NCBI GenBank assembly: GCA_944325255.1
Contig: CALUZH010000012.1
Coordinates: 1-64,000, forward strand
DNA from: an uncultured Erysipelotrichaceae bacterium
GTDB taxonomy: Bacteria; Bacillota_I; Bacilli_A; Erysipelotrichales; Erysipelotrichaceae
Direction: 5' to 3'
Length of the DNA: 64,000 bases
Each line of letters opens with the position of its first letter. The first letter of the stretch is position 1. This document shows, one piece after another, positions 16,722 through 25,013 of the stretch. The notes below the pieces were generated by a model. The model had not been told where the DNA came from. It did not search any database and saw nothing but the letters and a program-made list of their open reading frames with translations. The translations under genes were made by a program, and so were the position numbers.

Positions 16722-16734
16722 TAATCTAGAGAAA

Positions 16735-17577
16735 TTATTTTGGTAAATGCTTTTGGGAATCCCGATATAACCAAAGGCTGAAAAAGAAGATTGATGAAAT
16801 AATAATGAGATAAAAAAGGGTGTTGATAAGGGAACGATAAGGAGAATATTCAAAATTAAAGATGACGGTGGCATGTAAGATAAAATTACTGTTCAATGCT
16901 CCTACAAGCATGACCAGTCTTGCAGCCATCAAAAGGGGATCGTTTCCCTTATGGCGATAAGTGAAGAAATTGATGCCGGCGATGCTGACACAGTATAGGG
17001 TATAGATGATTTCGACAAATAAGAAAAAACCATGATAGTTTAAGTTGTTATCTAAATAAAGAGTATGGCCGGTCAAAAGGGCGGTCGGGATATTTAATAA
17101 GATCATTAAAATAGCGATACGGCGATTGCAACGATAAGCATAAAGGTCTTTAGTTTCCTTATCGTATGCTTCATATCTTTTTTCGGCCTTGGTGATATAA
17201 ATATAGATGGCTGTCAAAAAGGCATAATAAAAGGCCATCAAAAAATCAAAGCTTTGGCGATAATAAAGCCCATGGATGATTTTACTTATGACATAGTAGG
17301 CAGCGATAAAAAGATTGAATAATAAAAATAAACGGGTTTTAAAATTGATATCTTTCAATAAGGAAAGGATCAAAGATTTAAAGACGGAAGCGGAGGCCAT
17401 GTCATTTAGGTGATTGATAAGGCATAAGAAAAGATAGAGGGCTAAAAGCTGCCAAATGATAAAAAGACTTCCAGGTATGATGCGCCAAGCTAAAAGGCCA
17501 AGCCCAAGGGCGAGTATAAAAACCAGGATAAGCACAAGACTTTTGGCCGGGCTAAAGAAGGCCTTGATTTTCTTCAT
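16735..17577 (-). CDS. Integral membrane protein of unknown function
   Basis: 280 aa with about eight hydrophobic segments (for example LVLILVFILALGLGLLAW and YLIIISSIFFFSLWLYR). No catalytic or transport motif is recognised. ATG 17577 is preceded by TAAAAT at 17589-17584, with only 6 nt between, and by no Shine-Dalgarno, so the mRNA may be leaderless. It converges on the MerR gene and diverges from the antiporter. Confidence 0.68.
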   Translation of the reverse strand: MKKIKAFFSPAKSLVLILVFILALGLGLLAWRIIPGSLFIIWQLLALYLFLCLINHLNDMASASVFKSLILSLLKDINFKTRLFLLFNLFIAAYYVISKIIHGLYYRQSFDFLMAFYYAFLTAIYIYITKAEKRYEAYDKETKDLYAYRCNRRIAILMILLNIPTALLTGHTLYLDNNLNYHGFFLFVEIIYTLYCVSIAGINFFTYRHKGNDPLLMAARLVMLVGALNSNFILHATVIFNFEYSPYRSLINTLFYLIIISSIFFFSLWLYRDSQKHLPK

Positions 17578-17622
17578 AGTCAAATTTTACAACGATTTAA
17601 TCTTTGTTGCCATGAACGGTGC

Positions 17623-17654
17623 TATAATAAAAATAGACGGTATCGTCTATTTTT
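17623..17654 (+). promoter_or_regulatory. Antiporter promoter with 11-bp palindrome at the transcription start
   Basis: TATAAT at 17623-17628 is followed at once by a perfect 11-bp inverted repeat with a 4-nt loop (arms 17629-17639 and 17644-17654, core ATAGACG/CGTCTAT). This covers the expected transcription start, an ideal operator for the TetR protein encoded at the end of the operon. Because the right arm ends in TTTTT, the transcript could also form a terminator-like hairpin. Confidence 0.7.
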
Positions 17655-17666
17655 AAAGGAGTTTAT

Positions 17667-18893
17667 ATGCAGATTATTATTTTATTGATGGGCTTTTTAA
17701 TGGCTATGGTCATAGCCTTTGCCTTTGGGAAATTAGTCAGCAAGATTAAATTGCCGGCCATTTTGGGCTGGCTGATTGTAGGGATGATCTTAGGTCCCAA
17801 TGCTGTCGGGCTTATCAGTGGCGAATTGATTAATGCCCCATGGTTTAGTATTTTAATCGATCTTTTGGAATGTATTTTTGGTTTGATGATCGGTACCGAG
17901 ATGATCATGAAAGAATTGAAAAAGGCCGGTTCCCAGATTATTGTCACAACCATTACCGAATCCTTTGGGACTTTTCTGGTAGTTAGCTTGGCCTTTGCCG
18001 TGGTCTTTTATCTTGCCGATATTCCGCTTTATCTAGCGGTTGTTGTCGGTGCTATTGCCTTGGCTACCGCTCCGGCTCCTTCCTTATCGGTGGTCAAGGA
18101 ATTTAAGACTGCCGGGCCGGTAACCAAGACTTTGATTCCGATGGCCGCCTTAGATGATCTAGTGGGAGCCCTAGTCTTTTTCTCGGTCATGGCCGGGGTT
18201 TCTTCACTGGTAACAGGGGGTTCGATATCTTTTGATGCGATAATTATCATGGTCTTTATGCCGGTAATCATTGGGGCCTTAATCGGTTTTATAGCCGGCA
18301 AGCTGATGAATAGCTTTGCTGAGCGCTACGATCTTCCTATAATGCTGGGAATGATGTTTTTATCAGCTCTTTGCGGCATTGTTTTCAACAGCCTTGTTGA
18401 AGGGGCATCCTTAAATTTTATGCTGATCGGTATGAGTTATTCGACCGTTTTTGCCAATTGTATTGCAAAAGAGCGGGTCGATGCCATTATGCGGACGATG
18501 AATCCAATTATCGGGGTAGCGATGATTATTGTCATTTTGAATTTGGCTGCTCCTTTGGACTATCATTTAATCTATTCGGCCGGGGCTTATAGCTTTATCT
18601 ATATTATTTCGCGAGCCTTGGGCAAATACAGCGGAGCCTATTTTGGGGCAGTTGTTACCAAGGCTCCGGAAACTGTTAAAAAATATTTGGGATTTACGCT
18701 TTTGCCGCACTCTGGCGTTTCTTTGGTTTTTACGGGCATTGCTTCTTCAACATTGATGGCTGCTGCTCCAGAGTGTGCGGAAATATTGCAAGGAACAATT
18801 GCCGCTGCGGCCGTCATCAACGAAATCATCGCCGTCTTTATGGCTAAAAAAGGCTTTGAATGGGCTGGCGAGTTATATAAGGCTAAGTCATGA
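17667..18893 (+). CDS. Cation/proton antiporter (CPA2-type)
   Basis: 408 aa with about 11-13 membrane helices. The opening LPAILGWLIVGMILGPNAVG is the CPA2/KefB-NapA signature. A later helix contains PMAALDDLVGALVFF, with the paired acidic residues that carry ions in these antiporters. There is no C-terminal TrkA domain, so ion gating by NAD is not expected. The substrate is probably Na+ or K+ against H+. AAAGGAG precedes the start. The next gene is its probable TetR repressor, overlapping by 4 nt. Confidence 0.85.
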   Translation: MQIIILLMGFLMAMVIAFAFGKLVSKIKLPAILGWLIVGMILGPNAVGLISGELINAPWFSILIDLLECIFGLMIGTEMIMKELKKAGSQIIVTTITESFGTFLVVSLAFAVVFYLADIPLYLAVVVGAIALATAPAPSLSVVKEFKTAGPVTKTLIPMAALDDLVGALVFFSVMAGVSSLVTGGSISFDAIIIMVFMPVIIGALIGFIAGKLMNSFAERYDLPIMLGMMFLSALCGIVFNSLVEGASLNFMLIGMSYSTVFANCIAKERVDAIMRTMNPIIGVAMIIVILNLAAPLDYHLIYSAGAYSFIYIISRALGKYSGAYFGAVVTKAPETVKKYLGFTLLPHSGVSLVFTGIASSTLMAAAPECAEILQGTIAAAAVINEIIAVFMAKKGFEWAGELYKAKS

Positions 18894-19507
18894 AACAGGA
18901 AGAGCGCAAAAAAGCCAGTATCGCCAAAATAACAAGCTTTGCTTTTGAAGAGTTTGGTAGTAAAACCTATGCTGCTTCAAGCATGGAAGGAATATGTAAA
19001 AAGGGGCATATTTCCAAGGGCTTGATATATCATTATTTTGCCAATAAGGATGCTCTTTTTTTGCATTGCGTCAAAATAGTATTTGCCAATCTCTATGCTT
19101 ATTTATTGAAGCATAGAGAGCTTTATAAAAGTGGTGATATCGTAAAAGATATGCCGCAATATTTTCTATTGAGGGAAAAATATTTTGCCAAGCATCCGGA
19201 AGAAAAAAATATCTTCAATATAACGACCATGCATTGTCCCAAGCATTTACAAAAGACAGTGGAAGATTTAAGAAGACCGCTGATCGAATTAAATCATGAA
19301 GTGTTGTTTAATAATCGCAGTAACCATCCGATAAGAGCGGGTCTTAAAGAGGAAGATGTCAATCGTTATCTTGATATTTGGCAGCATTTTATGCGGGATT
19401 TTACGGAATTATATATTGGCGATGCCAAAGATGATGAATTACATGCCTTCTTTAAGGGGGCTGGAGAAATCTTAGATATGCTGCTTTTTGGGGTCTTAAA
19501 GGTTTGA
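18890..19507 (+). CDS. TetR/AcrR family regulator of the antiporter operon
   Basis: 205 aa. The HTH spans about residues 10-50 (FEEFGSKTYAASSMEGICKK, then ISKGLIYHYFANKDALF). The C-terminal helical domain is unassigned. Its ATG overlaps the antiporter stop (ATGA), so both are translated from one mRNA. The palindrome at the operon promoter is the natural target, which would give negative feedback on the antiporter. Confidence 0.88.
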   Translation: MKQEERKKASIAKITSFAFEEFGSKTYAASSMEGICKKGHISKGLIYHYFANKDALFLHCVKIVFANLYAYLLKHRELYKSGDIVKDMPQYFLLREKYFAKHPEEKNIFNITTMHCPKHLQKTVEDLRRPLIELNHEVLFNNRSNHPIRAGLKEEDVNRYLDIWQHFMRDFTELYIGDAKDDELHAFFKGAGEILDMLLFGVLKV

Positions 19508-19509
19508 AG

Positions 19510-19560
19510 TTGACAAAGGAGGGATGATTTGTCAAAATAGGAACGGTTCACATTATGAAC
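19510..19560 (+). promoter_or_regulatory. marR-degV promoter and palindromic operators
   Basis: TTGTCA (19529-19534) and CATTAT (19551-19556) are 16 bp apart. GTTCACATTATGAAC at 19546-19560 is a palindrome covering the -10. Upstream, TTGACA (19510) and TGTCAA (19530) form another inverted pair. A MarR dimer bound at the -10 palindrome would block transcription. Confidence 0.6.
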
Positions 19561-19576
19561 GAGAAAGGAGAAGCGG

Positions 19577-20005
19577 ATGGGTGATTTGGATAAAGAAGCA
19601 ATCTTGGAAGCTTGGCTGGCGATGGTTATTGCCATCGATGCCCAGAGAGTGACGACTGAATTGCCGTTTAATGAAGCAGTAGTGTGCAATTTTTTGAAAA
19701 ATCATCAAGATGAGGAAGTTACGGCCACCAAGCTTTGCCAAAAGATGAAAATGCAAAAATCATTGATGAACAGGACCTTGGATAATCTAGAAAACAAGGG
19801 CTTGATCAAACGTCAAAGTTCGGCCAAAGACAAGCGCAAGAAGATCGTGACCTTGGTTTGGGATGAAAATAATCTCTATTTCCGCCAGCATCAGGATATT
19901 TTGGCCTATGTCGATCGGATCATTGATCATCTTGAAGATATTTGCTTAAGTGATTTGCGCAAAATATTTGAATCAATCACCGCCGCTACAAACAGCTTTA
20001 AATGA
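19577..20005 (+). CDS. MarR family transcriptional regulator
   Basis: 142 aa. The winged helix is visible as EVTATKLCQKMKMQKSLMNR, then TLDNLENKGLIKRQSSAKDK and the wing RKKIVTLVWDE. This is the normal MarR length. AAGGAG precedes the start. It overlaps degV by 4 nt, so it probably controls fatty-acid binding or uptake through that partner as well as itself; this is inferred from context. Confidence 0.9.
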   Translation: MGDLDKEAILEAWLAMVIAIDAQRVTTELPFNEAVVCNFLKNHQDEEVTATKLCQKMKMQKSLMNRTLDNLENKGLIKRQSSAKDKRKKIVTLVWDENNLYFRQHQDILAYVDRIIDHLEDICLSDLRKIFESITAATNSFK

Positions 20006-20847
20006 TTAAAATTATTACGGACAGCACCGCTGATGTACCTCAAAGCATGGCCCTTGAAAACGATATAGCCATCGTTCCTTTAAAGGTCAGCTACCATGAT
20101 CATGACTATCTTGACGGCGTCACTTTGACCCGTAATGACTTCTATGAAGCTTTGACATCGGAGACGATCTTTCCTAAGACTTCGCAACCGACACCTAATG
20201 ATTTTTTAACGCCTTTTGAAAAAATCAAAGAAGCCGGCGATGAATGTATTTGCATTACCCTGTCATCAAGCTTGAGCGGAACTTATCAAAGTGCTTTGTT
20301 GGCCAAGAAACTTGTTGATTATGAAAAGATTTATATTGTTGACTCTTTAAGTGCGACGGCCGGAATGTTACTGTTGATCAATCAAGCCTGCAAAAGAGTA
20401 AAAGAAGGAATAGAAGCTCTTAAGATTGTCGATGAATTGGAAAAACTTAAGAATCGTATCCATGTTGTTGCTGCTTTAAGTACCCTGGAATACTTAAAAC
20501 GGGGCGGCAGAATTTCTTCAGCCGCTGCGGCCATCGGATCCTTAGCTCGTATTAAACCGATTATTACTGTCGATGTAAAGGGCAATGTCGATGTCTTTGC
20601 CAAAGCTGTCGGCTATCAAAAGGCCGTGAGCCAAGTTCTTGAAGAATTAAAGGGTGTCGATACTGCTTATCCGGTCTATCCGGTATATACTTATGGTACT
20701 GAAAACCTCAATAAATTATTGACTAATGTAAAGGACAGTAATTTGCCGATTGCCGAAAGCATCCAAGTCGGTCCGACTATCGGCACACATATCGGTCCTG
20801 AAGTCTTTGGCTTTGTCTTTATCGGTCCGGAAAGACCGGAAAATTAA
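20002..20847 (+). CDS. DegV family fatty-acid-binding protein
   Basis: 281 aa. DegV/FakB features are clear: N-terminal IITDSTADVP, PTSQP-type loop KTSQPTPNDF, ITLSSSLSGTYQSA, and the late GPTIGTHIGPEVFGFVFIG. FakB proteins present exogenous fatty acids to the kinase FakA for phosphorylation, feeding phospholipid synthesis; fakA is not in this window. Translation is coupled to marR by an ATGA overlap. Confidence 0.93.
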   Translation: MIKIITDSTADVPQSMALENDIAIVPLKVSYHDHDYLDGVTLTRNDFYEALTSETIFPKTSQPTPNDFLTPFEKIKEAGDECICITLSSSLSGTYQSALLAKKLVDYEKIYIVDSLSATAGMLLLINQACKRVKEGIEALKIVDELEKLKNRIHVVAALSTLEYLKRGGRISSAAAAIGSLARIKPIITVDVKGNVDVFAKAVGYQKAVSQVLEELKGVDTAYPVYPVYTYGTENLNKLLTNVKDSNLPIAESIQVGPTIGTHIGPEVFGFVFIGPERPEN

Positions 20848-20868
20848 AACCGCAATTGCGGTTTTTTT
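20846..20868 (+). terminator. Intrinsic terminator after degV
   Basis: The 20-nt perfect palindrome AAAACCGCAATTGCGGTTTT begins at the degV stop and runs into three further T residues. Strong rho-independent form. Confidence 0.9.
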
Positions 20869-20880
20869 ACATCTATTTAA

Positions 20881-20909
20881 TTGACTTTTTAAAGAAATGT
20901 TTTTATATT
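20881..20909 (+). promoter_or_regulatory. mgtE promoter
   Basis: TTGACT (20881-20886) and TATATT (20904-20909) are 17 bp apart. Transcription should start near 20916, leaving about 108 nt before mgtE. That is too short for the roughly 170-nt M-box, but it includes a short ORF. Confidence 0.7.
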
Positions 20910-20931
20910 TCTCTTGAAGGGAGGTGGTACC

Positions 20932-21006
20932 GTGGAAATACCCGATAATTTGTCAACGGTCATAAAGAAAAATCCAAGGTGCCGCCTTAAAGGCATTTTT
21001 GGTTAG
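20932..21006 (+). CDS. Candidate mgtE leader peptide
   Basis: GTG 20932 opens a 24-codon frame ending with TAG at 21004-21006. It follows a very strong ribosome site (AAGGGAGG, 20917-20924) at good spacing. The peptide begins MEIPD and ends PRCRLKGIFG. The coding part can form competing hairpins: AAGG with CCTT, or AAGGTGCC with GGCATTTT. Its place, directly before a Mg2+ transporter gene and right after the promoter, suggests translation-dependent control. The ends loosely recall enterobacterial MgtL (MEPDP...PRRRLKLFR). Function is inferred. Confidence 0.6.
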   Translation: MEIPDNLSTVIKKNPRCRLKGIFG

Positions 21007-21023
21007 AGTCGGAGGAAACAAAA

Positions 21024-22355
21024 ATGCAAGAAAAAATCATCAATTATGTTGAACACAACGATCTAATCGGCCTAAAGAATTATCTTTTAGAACTTAATGA
21101 TGCCGATATCTCGGAATGTCTTGACGATTTGCCGGAAGAGGATGCCGCCGTCGTCTTTCGTCTTTTGGATAAAGATAAGGCGGCCAATGTCTTTTCCCGT
21201 ATGGAAAGTGATACCCAGGAGAAGCTCGTCAATATTTTATCTGATCAGGAAGTTGGGGAAATCGTCAATAAATTATTTATCGATGATGCGGTTGATTTGG
21301 TAAGCGAGATGCCGGCCAATCTGGTTACCCGGATCTTACAAAATACCGACAGCTCCAAACGGAGCTATATCAATGCCATCCTGCAGTATCCGGAAGATTC
21401 GGCCGGATCATTGATGACCATTGAATATGAAGATGTCTATATGGATATGACGGTCCAGGATGCCTTTGACCGTATTCGCAAGACCGGTATGGGCAAGGAG
21501 ACGGTATATATTGTCTATGTCTTGGATAATGAAAGACATTTGGTTGGTTTGGTTTCGGTACGTAAACTCTTGTTGTCTGATCCGGAAGCGAAGATTTCCG
21601 ATATTATGGAAAGAAAAGTGGTCACTATCAATACCCATTTGGATAAGGAAGATGTGGCCAGAATGTTTGATAAGTATGACTATATCGCCATGCCGGTTGT
21701 CGATTCGGAAAACCGCATGGTCGGTATCATAACGATCGATGATGCCCTTGATGTCATGAGCGAAGAAAATGAAGAAGACTTCGAAATCATGGCCGCTATG
21801 TCGCCAAGCGAAGATTCTTACTTCAAGACTTCGGTATGGGATCATACCAAGCACCGGATTGTTTGGCTCTTGGTCTTGATGCTTTCGGCAACAATTACCG
21901 GTACTATCTTAACGCATTATGAAAATGCCTTTGCTTCGGTACCGATCTTGGTATCCTTTATTCCGATGATTATGGATACGGGCGGTAATTGCGGTTCCCA
22001 ATCATCAACCATGATTATCAGAGGCTTGGCTACCGGGGAGATTGAATTGCGGGATGTCCTTAAAGTATGGTTTAAAGAAGCCCGCATTGCCCTTTTAGTC
22101 GGGGCTATTTTAGCGGTAGTCAACGGTGTGCGGATTATGCTGATGTATGATAATCCCCTATTGGCAGCAGTGACCGGCGTAACTTTGGTATTTACGGTCA
22201 TTTTGGCTAAGTCCTTGGGTTGCTTATTGCCGATGGCGGCTAAAAAATTGAAACTTGATCCGGCCATTATGGCCGCGCCGCTCATTACGACGGTTGTTGA
22301 TACCTGTTCAATGCTGATCTATTTTAATGTCGCTGTTGCGCTAATGAATATTTAA
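21024..22355 (+). CDS. mgtE: Magnesium transporter MgtE
   Basis: 443 aa, near the usual 450. Layout: an N domain of helical repeats (residues 1-125; LEELNDADISECLDDLPEED-like MgtE_N), two CBS domains (about 130-250; VSVRKLL, then GIITIDDALDVM) and a five-helix membrane domain from about residue 280. The pore segment MDTGGNCGSQSST is the MgtE signature. The N and CBS domains close the channel when cytoplasmic Mg2+ is high. Ribosome site GGAGG. It lies downstream of the candidate leader peptide. Confidence 0.96.
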   Translation: MQEKIINYVEHNDLIGLKNYLLELNDADISECLDDLPEEDAAVVFRLLDKDKAANVFSRMESDTQEKLVNILSDQEVGEIVNKLFIDDAVDLVSEMPANLVTRILQNTDSSKRSYINAILQYPEDSAGSLMTIEYEDVYMDMTVQDAFDRIRKTGMGKETVYIVYVLDNERHLVGLVSVRKLLLSDPEAKISDIMERKVVTINTHLDKEDVARMFDKYDYIAMPVVDSENRMVGIITIDDALDVMSEENEEDFEIMAAMSPSEDSYFKTSVWDHTKHRIVWLLVLMLSATITGTILTHYENAFASVPILVSFIPMIMDTGGNCGSQSSTMIIRGLATGEIELRDVLKVWFKEARIALLVGAILAVVNGVRIMLMYDNPLLAAVTGVTLVFTVILAKSLGCLLPMAAKKLKLDPAIMAAPLITTVVDTCSMLIYFNVAVALMNI

Positions 22356-22380
22356 GGCCGTCTTTTTGGACGGCTTTTTC
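22356..22380 (+). terminator. Intrinsic terminator after mgtE
   Basis: GCCGTC and GACGGC form a stem with a 6-nt T-rich loop, followed by TTTTTCTT, directly after the mgtE stop. Classic rho-independent form. Confidence 0.9.
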
Positions 22381-22409
22381 TTGCGATGGCCAAAAATAAA
22401 ATATAAAAT
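22381..22409 (+). promoter_or_regulatory. gtrA promoter, probably giving leaderless mRNA
   Basis: TTGCGA (22381-22386) and TAAAAT (22404-22409) are 17 bp apart, and the gtrA ATG begins 9 nt past the -10. No ribosome-binding site fits in between. Confidence 0.55.
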
Positions 22410-22417
22410 GGTTCTAT

Positions 22418-22831
22418 ATGAAAAAATTATGGGATCTCTTTTTGACTTATAAAGAAATTATACTCTATGTTTTTTTCGGGGGGATGACCACTATCGTCAA
22501 TCTTGTAAGCTATGCCTTATTTACCCGTCTTTTAAACATTAATGATTATGTGGCAATCTTTTTATCCTGGGTCCTGGCGGTCTTTTTTGCCTATATTACC
22601 AATAAGATTTGGGTCTTTGAATCGCAAAGCCGGGAATTTAAGGAACTCTTTCGGGAAATTACTTCTTTTGCTGCTGCTCGGGTGGCGACCTTAGGACTTG
22701 AATATGTCGTCATGTTTATCGGGGTTGATATCTTATTTATCAATGATATGCTTGTTAAGGTCTTTGCCCAGGTATTGGTAATTGTTGCCAACTATCTTTT
22801 TTCTAAACTCTTTATCTTTAAAAAGGTCTGA
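22418..22831 (+). CDS. GtrA family membrane protein
   Basis: 137 aa with four membrane helices. YVFFGGMTTIVNLVSYALFT and the later YITNKIWVFES are characteristic of the GtrA/PF04138 family. These proteins are thought to help flip lipid-linked sugars during cell-surface glycan or teichoic-acid decoration. No glycosyltransferase neighbour is present here. It is followed 2 nt later by dtd. Confidence 0.85.
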   Translation: MKKLWDLFLTYKEIILYVFFGGMTTIVNLVSYALFTRLLNINDYVAIFLSWVLAVFFAYITNKIWVFESQSREFKELFREITSFAAARVATLGLEYVVMFIGVDILFINDMLVKVFAQVLVIVANYLFSKLFIFKKV

Positions 22832-22833
22832 TT

Positions 22834-23274
22834 ATGCGTTTATTGGTACAAACTGTCAAGAATGCTTCTTGCCTTGTGGATGGCAAAGCGACCGGAGCCA
22901 TTGATGAAGGCTATTTGGTTTTGGTGGGATTCGGTTTAGATGATAATGAAGAAGTTGTGGAAAAAATGGCTGATAAATTATATAAGTTGCGGGTTTTTGA
23001 AGATGATCAAGGGAAGATGAATCTTAGTATTGATGATATCAAGGGTGATATTTTATCAATATCGCAATTTACCCTCTATGCTGATACCAAAAAAGGCAAT
23101 CGTCCAAGCTTTATTGAGGCCCTAGGCGGCGATAAGGCTTTAAGCTTATATCTTTATTTTAATGAATGTTTAAAAGCGAAGGGCCTGAAAGTGGAAACGG
23201 GTATCTTTGGTGCCCATATGCTTATCACTTCGACTAATATCGGTCCCAAGACTTTTATCTTAGAAAGCAGGTAA
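22834..23274 (+). CDS. dtd: D-aminoacyl-tRNA deacylase
   Basis: 146 aa, the family's normal size. It removes D-amino acids wrongly attached to tRNA. SQFTLYAD is the conserved SQxTL segment. NIGPKTFILES carries the Gly-Pro loop that enforces chirality, with Ile where many bacteria have Ser or Asp. Cytoplasmic. It sits 2 nt after gtrA and 2 nt before folD. Confidence 0.93.
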   Translation: MRLLVQTVKNASCLVDGKATGAIDEGYLVLVGFGLDDNEEVVEKMADKLYKLRVFEDDQGKMNLSIDDIKGDILSISQFTLYADTKKGNRPSFIEALGGDKALSLYLYFNECLKAKGLKVETGIFGAHMLITSTNIGPKTFILESR

Positions 23275-23276
23275 TT

Positions 23277-24131
23277 ATGCAAGTAATATACGGAAGTGAA
23301 TTATCAGCCCAATATAAGGCCGAACTTAAGGAAGAATTGGCTAAATATGCAGGTTTTCGTCCGGCCCATTTGGTCGTTATCATGGTTGGCGATAATCCCG
23401 CTTCACTGTCTTATGCCTTAGGCAAGAAAAAGGCTTGTGAGGCCATCGGCATGCGTTTTACATTGCGCCATTTGCCGGAAGCGATAGCGGAAGATGAATT
23501 GCTTGAAATTATTAATGAATATAATTATAAGGAAGATGTTGACGGCATCATTGTCCAGCTTCCCCTCCCTAAGCATTTAAACGAAAGAAGGGTCTTAGAG
23601 ACGGTTTTGGCCTCTAAAGATATCGATGGCTTGACAACTTATAATATGGGTAAGCTCTTTTTACAAGAAAAGGGTTTTTATCCCTGCACACCTCTTGGGG
23701 TAATGGCTATTTTAAAAGCTGCCGGCGTTGATCTAAGGGGTAAAAGAGTGAGTGTCATCGGCCGCAGCATGCTGGTGGGGTTGCCTTTGGCCAGGCTTTT
23801 AACGGCCCAAGATGCCACAGTTACTTTATGCCATTCCAAGACCGAAAAGCTGCAGGATATATGTAAACAAAGTGATATTCTTATTGTCGCTATCGGCAAG
23901 GCCCGCTTTATAGATCATGAATATATTAAAGAAGGGGCAGTGGTCATTGATGTGGGTGTAAATCGTTTGGATGGCCATTTGTGCGGCGATGTGGACTTTG
24001 ATGATGTGAAAGACTTAGTAAGTGTTATTACCCCGGTACCTAAGGGGGTCGGGCCGATGACTATTGCCTTTTTGTTGAGTAATACAGTTGATGCCTATAA
24101 ACGCAATATGGGAGGAAATACCAATGATTGA
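23277..24131 (+). CDS. folD: Bifunctional methylene-tetrahydrofolate dehydrogenase/cyclohydrolase
   Basis: 284 aa. It oxidises 5,10-methylene-THF and hydrolyses the product to 10-formyl-THF for purine and fMet synthesis. Visible signatures are SLSYALGKKKACEAIG (catalytic Lys), DGIIVQLPLPKHL, the Rossmann segment VIGRSMLVGLPLARLL and ITPVPKGVGPMT. Complete. The 3' end overlaps the DUF951 start by 8 nt. Confidence 0.96.
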   Translation: MQVIYGSELSAQYKAELKEELAKYAGFRPAHLVVIMVGDNPASLSYALGKKKACEAIGMRFTLRHLPEAIAEDELLEIINEYNYKEDVDGIIVQLPLPKHLNERRVLETVLASKDIDGLTTYNMGKLFLQEKGFYPCTPLGVMAILKAAGVDLRGKRVSVIGRSMLVGLPLARLLTAQDATVTLCHSKTEKLQDICKQSDILIVAIGKARFIDHEYIKEGAVVIDVGVNRLDGHLCGDVDFDDVKDLVSVITPVPKGVGPMTIAFLLSNTVDAYKRNMGGNTND

Positions 24132-24327
24132 AGGTTATGGATTAAATGATATTGTACAGATGAAAAAAGATCACCCTTGCAGAAAGTCACATTATTGGCG
24201 GATTATCCGTATGGGTGCCGATATTAAGATTAAGTGCTTGGGTTGCGATGCCGTGGTGATGATGGAAAGGCGGGAATTTGAGCGCAAGTGCAAGAAATTG
24301 ATTGAAAAAGCTCCGGTTGAAGAGTGA
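24124..24327 (+). CDS. DUF951 family protein
   Basis: 67 aa from ATG 24124, preceded by GGGAGGAAA. YGLNDIVQMKKDHPC, then WRIIRMGADIKIKCLGC and the closing ERREFERKCKKLI match DUF951, an S4-region-like small protein often beside the GTPase gene ychF in Firmicutes. The Cys residues (C-x19-C-x2-C) may bind metal. Function unknown; an RNA-binding role is guessed for the family. Confidence 0.85.
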   Translation: MIEGYGLNDIVQMKKDHPCRKSHYWRIIRMGADIKIKCLGCDAVVMMERREFERKCKKLIEKAPVEE

Positions 24328-24386
24328 TCTTCTTTACCGGGCTAAAATAATTTTTAAAATAAGAAAAAGGAAAGAGGTATCATAGA

Positions 24387-25013
24387 ATGCGTTATATCTG
24401 CAGTGTTTGCGGCTACGTTTATGACGAAGAAGTTGAGGGTGTTCCCTTTGCCGATTTGCCAAGTGATTATCAATGTCCCTTATGTACAGCTCCCAAAGAT
24501 TTCTTTGAAGCTGCCGAAAAGGAAGAAAAAAAGCTGAAGGAAGTTACCATTGATGAAGATCTTCATGAGCTTTCAAATGGGGAGATTGCCGCTACTTTAT
24601 CTAATCTTGCCCGGGGTTTGGAAAAACAATATAAGTTTGAAGCTTCTAAAGATATGCAGGACTTGGCTGATTATTTTACCGGCAATCTTCCAAGTTTGGA
24701 AGACAGCAGTTTAGAAGCCTTAAGCAAATTGATTGATGAAGATTTAGAAGTCAATTATCCCAATGTGCAAAAATGTGCCCAAGATAATAATGATCGGGGT
24801 ACCCAAAGAATTGCTGTTTGGGGTACTAAGGTAAGCAATATCATTAAGGCCCTTTTGGATACTTATAAAAAAGCGGGTGAAAAAGCTCTTTTAGGCAAGA
24901 AGGTCTTTGTATGTTCGGTTTGCGGTTTTATTTATGTCGGCGAAAAAGCTCCGGAGCTTTGTCCGGTATGCAAGGTTCCGTCTTGGAAGTTTGAAGAGGT
25001 GAAAAGAAGATGA
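24387..25013 (+). CDS. Rubredoxin-helical-rubredoxin fusion (degenerate rubrerythrin-like)
   Basis: 208 aa. The N-terminus is a rubredoxin ([12 protein letters not shown], then [13 protein letters not shown]). The C-terminus is a second, rubrerythrin-type rubredoxin ([12 protein letters not shown], then [16 protein letters not shown]). Each should hold one iron on four Cys. The middle 120 residues are helical and acidic but lack the paired ExxH and Glu ligands of a rubrerythrin diiron centre. It is probably an electron carrier in oxygen or peroxide defence, working with the ferredoxin gene it overlaps by 4 nt. Confidence 0.75.
   Translation: MRYICSVCGYVYDEEVEGVPFADLPSDYQCPLCTAPKDFFEAAEKEEKKLKEVTIDEDLHELSNGEIAATLSNLARGLEKQYKFEASKDMQDLADYFTGNLPSLEDSSLEALSKLIDEDLEVNYPNVQKCAQDNNDRGTQRIAVWGTKVSNIIKALLDTYKKAGEKALLGKKVFVCSVCGFIYVGEKAPELCPVCKVPSWKFEEVKRR

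Noticed and set aside
20881-21023. M-box or T-box riboswitch upstream of mgtE
   Set aside because: GGTGGTACCG resembles the T-box element and the gene suggests an M-box, but the leader is only about 108 nt, too short for either, and the other conserved parts are missing.
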